Positions 61,679 to 64,000 of a stretch of 64,000 nt of DNA are shown here, in pieces. Within the stretch, counting starts at the first letter, position 1. Every line of letters starts with the position of its first letter. The notes below the pieces were generated by a model, which made no database searches, was not told the DNA's origin, and worked only from the letters and a program-made list of their open reading frames with translations. Both the position numbers and the translations under genes were made by a program. The stretch comes from Corynebacterium pollutisoli (lineage in GTDB: Bacteria; Actinomycetota; Actinomycetes; Mycobacteriales; Mycobacteriaceae), in NCBI RefSeq assembly GCF_900177745.1, contig NZ_FXAR01000002.1, positions 62,001 through 126,000 of the forward strand, read 5' to 3'.

Positions 61679-62179
61679 TCAGTCCGCCACCGGCAGCGGC
61701 AGCACCTGCGCGCCGTACTGTTCCTGCAGGTATTTCCGGGAGCGTCGCTGCGACTCGATGGTGTGCCACGCCTCGACGAGTTCCGCCGCAGCCGTCGCAT
61801 ACGCCCAGGCCAGACGTCCTTCCGGCGCACCGTGGTACGCCTCCGCGAGCTTCTCGACGTCCACCTCCCCCGGCTCCTCGAACCGCGGCAGGGTGAGCTG
61901 CGGGCTGGCCTCCTTCGCGGCTTTCGCCGCCGCCCTGTACTCCGCCAGCTGCGTCACGACGCCCCGTCGGATCTGCTCCAGACCGTCCGTCCCGGTGTGC
62001 ACGACGTGCGCGTCGGCGGTGAGATCCACCAACCGCCCCGGGTCGACCTCCCCCGCGCCGAGCAGCCACGCGCCGGACAGGATGCCCGACGCCGACGGCG
62101 CGTCCGGGGAGGTCTGCACGTGCCACACGGCCGTGACCTCGTCCTGCTCATCGACGACCGCGATCACCCGGTGCGTCAT
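61679..62179 (-). CDS. Uncharacterised protein, 166 aa
   Basis: No family recognised. The N-terminus is a short beta-rich segment (MTHRVIAVVDEQDEVTAVWHV), followed by a mixed region and a helical C-terminus (AEAYHGAPEGRLAWAYATAAAELVEAWHTIESQRRSRKYLQEQYG). No signal peptide, membrane helix or Cys. It starts inside the end of the next upstream gene (4-bp overlap), so the two are co-translated, and lies 19 bp before the pRiA4b-like gene. Confidence 0.7.
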   Translation of the reverse strand: MTHRVIAVVDEQDEVTAVWHVQTSPDAPSASGILSGAWLLGAGEVDPGRLVDLTADAHVVHTGTDGLEQIRRGVVTQLAEYRAAAKAAKEASPQLTLPRFEEPGEVDVEKLAEAYHGAPEGRLAWAYATAAAELVEAWHTIESQRRSRKYLQEQYGAQVLPLPVAD

Positions 62180-62697
62180 GCCCGCGCCACCAGTCGACGG
62201 TGGGAGACCTCGGACACCGCGAAGACGACCGCCGCGGCGACCGCACCGATCCACGTGTTGGGGCGCCGGACGCCCTGCCTGCGCAGCCAGGCGGCGACGC
62301 GGCGCTGCACGGCGGCGTCGAGACGCACGAGCACCGCGATGACCAGCAGCGCCAGGAGGATGACCGTCCACGTCTGCGCGGCGGAGGCCGTCGAGAAATC
62401 CCCCGGCGGGGTGTCCGACCCCGGCCCCGGCACCGACCCGATGTCACCGATCGAGCGACGGAACTGGTCCATCACCACCCTCGGATCATTCCCCGGATCC
62501 TCGTCGAAGGAGTTGAGCACCGCCACCAACGCACCCCCGCCGAGGAGGATGCCTCCCGTGGCCAGCACCCGCAGCGGGCCGGAACGGATGTAATCCGGCA
62601 GCGCGATGGCATTCCCCACCAGTCCGGCCTGCGTGATCCGGCCAGCCAGCGTGTCATCGAGGGCGTAGAAATCGGTGTGGTCGGTCTTGTCGCTCAT
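62176..62697 (-). CDS. Uncharacterised membrane protein, 173 aa
   Basis: No family recognised. A cytosolic N-terminal region (to about 42) precedes a membrane helix (LRVLATGGILLGGGALVAVL), an acidic extracytoplasmic loop, a second helix (TVILLALLVIAVLVRL) and a weakly hydrophobic third segment near the C-terminus. TAGGGT (62710-62705) lies 7 nt upstream of the ATG, so it is leaderless. Its promoter overlaps that of the divergent 90-residue gene. It begins a three-gene cluster with the two genes downstream. Confidence 0.72.
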   Translation of the reverse strand: MSDKTDHTDFYALDDTLAGRITQAGLVGNAIALPDYIRSGPLRVLATGGILLGGGALVAVLNSFDEDPGNDPRVVMDQFRRSIGDIGSVPGPGSDTPPGDFSTASAAQTWTVILLALLVIAVLVRLDAAVQRRVAAWLRRQGVRRPNTWIGAVAAAVVFAVSEVSHRRLVARA

Positions 62698-62727
62698 GCC
62701 TTAAACCCTAGTGTCTACGCTGGTGGC

Positions 62728-63000
62728 ATGTTGTTCGGAAAAAAGAAGACCACCGGCGGCTCAGACAACTACGACGAGGAGCGCGACCTGCGCGAAGGCC
62801 GCTTCCTCGCCGCGGAGCAGACCAACCTGCCCCTCAACGACTTCATGACCCGCCTCATCGCGCAGGAACTCCCCATCCTCGACTCCCGCGAACGCACCGA
62901 GGTCTACCGCCTCCTCCGCGAATACGCTGCCGGCGGCGGCCCGGAGATCACCACGCAGGAGGACCTGCCGGCCGGGATCCGCGAGATCTTCGACCTGTAG
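62728..63000 (+). CDS. Uncharacterised 90-residue protein
   Basis: A small soluble protein (MLFGKKKTTGGSDNYDEER...), Glu/Arg-rich, with a helical core (LPLNDFMTRLIAQELPILDSRERTEVYRLLREYA). No known domain. TACGCT (62716-62721) is 6 nt upstream of the ATG, implying a leaderless message. The two -10 boxes of this divergent pair are 5 bp apart. A bidirectional-looking terminator follows. Confidence 0.72.
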   Translation: MLFGKKKTTGGSDNYDEERDLREGRFLAAEQTNLPLNDFMTRLIAQELPILDSRERTEVYRLLREYAAGGGPEITTQEDLPAGIREIFDL

Positions 63001-63017
63001 CGGCCCCCGGGAATCGC

Positions 63018-63053
63018 AAAAACTCCCGTCGTGGCGAACCACGCGGGAGTTTT
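63018..63053. terminator. Terminator between the 90-residue gene and small peptide 5
   Basis: AAAAACTCCCGTCGTGG and CCACGCGGGAGTTTT pair around CGAA with one unpaired base; A/T runs on both sides let it work in both directions. Confidence 0.85.
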
Positions 63054-63116
63054 CTGCTTTCATCCCCTTACTTTGCTGCTCTGCTCATGGACAGAGCAGG
63101 CGTCGAGGGGAGAAGT

Positions 63117-63135
63117 CTAAGTCAGAGAGACTTAG
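63117..63135 (-). terminator. Small hairpin at the 3' end of small peptide 5
   Basis: Perfect 7-bp arms CTAAGTC and GACTTAG with a 5-nt loop; the stop codon lies in one arm. A second hairpin (CTGCTCTG/CAGAGCAG, 63076-63099) follows. They may protect or end the peptide mRNA. Confidence 0.55.
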
Positions 63136-63248
63136 AAGACGTTGATGACGTTAGTCAGCAGGATGTTGATCCAGTCGATGACGAGCTTACCGAGGCCGCC
63201 AACACCGGCGACGACGTCAGAGGAAACTCCGAAGAGGTTGTTGATCAT
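63132..63248 (-). CDS. 38-residue hydrophobic peptide (small peptide 5)
   Basis: ATG 63248 lies 7 nt after AAGGAGATC. The product (MINNLFGVSSDVVAGVGGLG..., ending NVINVF) is hydrophobic and uncharged except for two Asp and one Lys, with a Ser-Ser pair and Gly-rich turn followed by an amphipathic stretch (KLVIDWINILLTNVINVF). Length, composition and absence of a signal peptide resemble PorA-type pore peptides and the 19.5-20.5 kb cluster, but sequence identity is not obvious. It sits next to dprE1 with a long upstream region. Confidence 0.65.
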   Translation of the reverse strand: MINNLFGVSSDVVAGVGGLGKLVIDWINILLTNVINVF

Positions 63249-63848
63249 TGTGATCTCCTTGATTCGTATTGGGGAGACACGATCCGGTTGGTCCGTGCCT
63301 GTGACACCAACAATCGCATGGATCCCGCCGCCCCTCAAGCCGTCCACCCGAAAACGGCATGCGAAAGTGGGCGCCCATGAGGCGGAAACTACATGAAAAC
63401 CGAGGTCAGACGGCACGTTTTCACGCCTGACGGGCGCGCGGAAAAAATTTTTCCCGCCTCGCAAAACACCCCAATCCAGGGGTGATTTCCCGTCGAGAAG
63501 CGGCTTTCGCGTTGAGCGCTCGCCATGAGATCCGAGCCCTATACGGCAGATCCACTTCGTATGGGAAGTTGACCTCAAAGTAGCACCCCCTATCGTCGTC
63601 AGACAATAAGACGTTTCATCCTCTAGCAGATCCGCTACCCCCGGTTACCCCCACCACCCCCGCGTGGCGCTGCTCAGCTGGGATATTACACCGTTACATC
63701 CCCCTGCGAAACTCTACCCCCGTAACGAAATTGTCTGTCAGTTCCCTGGGACCGGGGAACACCCCGCGCTCGGCTGTCGGCTCATGTCCGGGGGCAGGGC
63801 TACGCTGGACGCAGATACCCAGATCTGTCGAAAGAAGAATTCGCGAAG
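63249..63848. other. 600-bp non-coding region between small peptide 5 and dprE1
   Basis: No credible gene on either strand. It is AT-richer than the window average and holds a near-perfect A/T palindrome GGAAAAAATTTTTCC (63440-63454). The left part is the upstream region of small peptide 5 (minus strand); the right part holds the dprE1 promoter, where TACGCT near 63812 is a candidate -10 box. The size is large for this compact genome, so extended regulation is likely. Confidence 0.5.
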
Positions 63849-64000
63849 ATGGAACTCCAGACCACACCGACGTCCCTGACCGGCTGGGGCCGTACCGCCC
63901 CCTCGACGGCGCACGTCCTGGCGACGCCGGACGTCGAGAAGATCATTGAGGCGGTGGCCCGGGTCGCCGACGACAACGCCGACAAGCCCGCCCACCTGCG
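63849..64000 (+). CDS. dprE1: Decaprenylphosphoryl-ribose oxidase DprE1 (3' end outside window)
   Basis: The first 50 residues read [20 protein letters not shown] followed by [20 protein letters not shown], matching the N-terminus of DprE1, the FAD enzyme that oxidises decaprenylphosphoryl-ribose on the way to the arabinose donor DPA. The gene runs off the window before the FAD-binding motif. Context (glfT1, GtrA gene, wzm-wzt nearby) supports the call; dprE2 should follow. A GAAAGAAG segment precedes the ATG. Confidence 0.88.
   Translation, partial: MELQTTPTSLTGWGRTAPSTAHVLATPDVEKIIEAVARVADDNADKPAHL

Noticed and set aside
63142-63578. Frames of 60-100 codons in the 63.1-63.6 kb region on both strands.
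   Set aside because: They overlap small peptide 5 or run through non-coding sequence without ribosome sites; only the 38-codon frame has one.

Overview
This window comes from a high-GC Corynebacterium chromosome, roughly two-thirds G+C. The evidence is a mycolata gene set (arabinogalactan/galactan export and polymerisation genes, dprE1, an MmpL-type transporter) and gene order matching the lysC-asd / sigC-katA / leuA / dnaX-recR / mrp region of C. glutamicum. Several orthologues are near-identical by inspection, notably LysC, LeuA and Asd. No rRNA, prophage, intact insertion sequence or CRISPR array is visible. Coding density is very high, with many 1-4 bp operonic overlaps, convergent stops that touch or overlap, and many genes whose start codon lies only 6-8 nt after a TANNNT -10 box (leaderless transcripts).

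Layout: 1-5.1 kb, a PASTA-type class A PBP (5' end cut off), YqeY-like protein, metallophosphoesterase, tRNA-Pro and a YhgE/Pip protein. 5.2-11.1 kb, a six-gene Mrp Na+/H+ antiporter operon with MrpA fused to MrpB. 11.1-12.4 kb, two Ltp-type lipoproteins. 12.5-17.3 kb, katA, sigC, asd and lysC (internal beta-subunit start retained). 17.4-19.5 kb, an EamA-type transporter and a PIG-V-like mannosyltransferase. 19.5-20.5 kb, four tiny hydrophobic or amphipathic peptide genes with their own hairpins. 20.5-22.6 kb, a Leu-rich leader peptide, attenuator and leuA. 22.7-29 kb, a MerR regulator, an exonuclease-fold/BRCT protein lacking catalytic residues, murT-gatD, and an operon of a small lipoprotein plus two CDF transporters. 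29-34.3 kb, recR, ybaB, dnaX, aspT and SRP RNA.

34.4-44.6 kb: tRNA-Ser, aquaporin, PAS protein, a queuosine-salvage group (gluQ, yhhQ-like transporter, tgt) interrupted by a decapitated ABC ATPase, an MmpL transporter, csbD, tadA and its partner, and tyrA. 44.7-49.3 kb: two identical tRNA-Arg genes flanking dccT, mgtE and a VOC protein. 49.3-54.2 kb: aromatic aminotransferase and molybdenum-cofactor genes (moaD divergent from moeA-mogA-moaE-moeB). 54.3-64 kb: quinone oxidoreductase, a class V aminotransferase pseudoenzyme, wzm-wzt, a DUF559-type nuclease, glfT1, a GtrA protein, four uncharacterised genes, another tiny peptide gene and the start of dprE1.

The items most worth a second look are: (i) the tiny-peptide cluster beside leuA with a fifth member beside dprE1; (ii) a three-copy 20-27-20 nt palindromic element sitting exactly at gene 3' ends, with covarying arms; (iii) about 40 copies of GCTTNTCGAC on both strands, preserved even at the cost of rare codons; (iv) a queuosine-salvage locus with an atypical Tgt; and (v) all four serine tRNA isoacceptors within 20 kb. 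Functional assignments come from reading the translated sequence by eye and remembered families; no database search was run.
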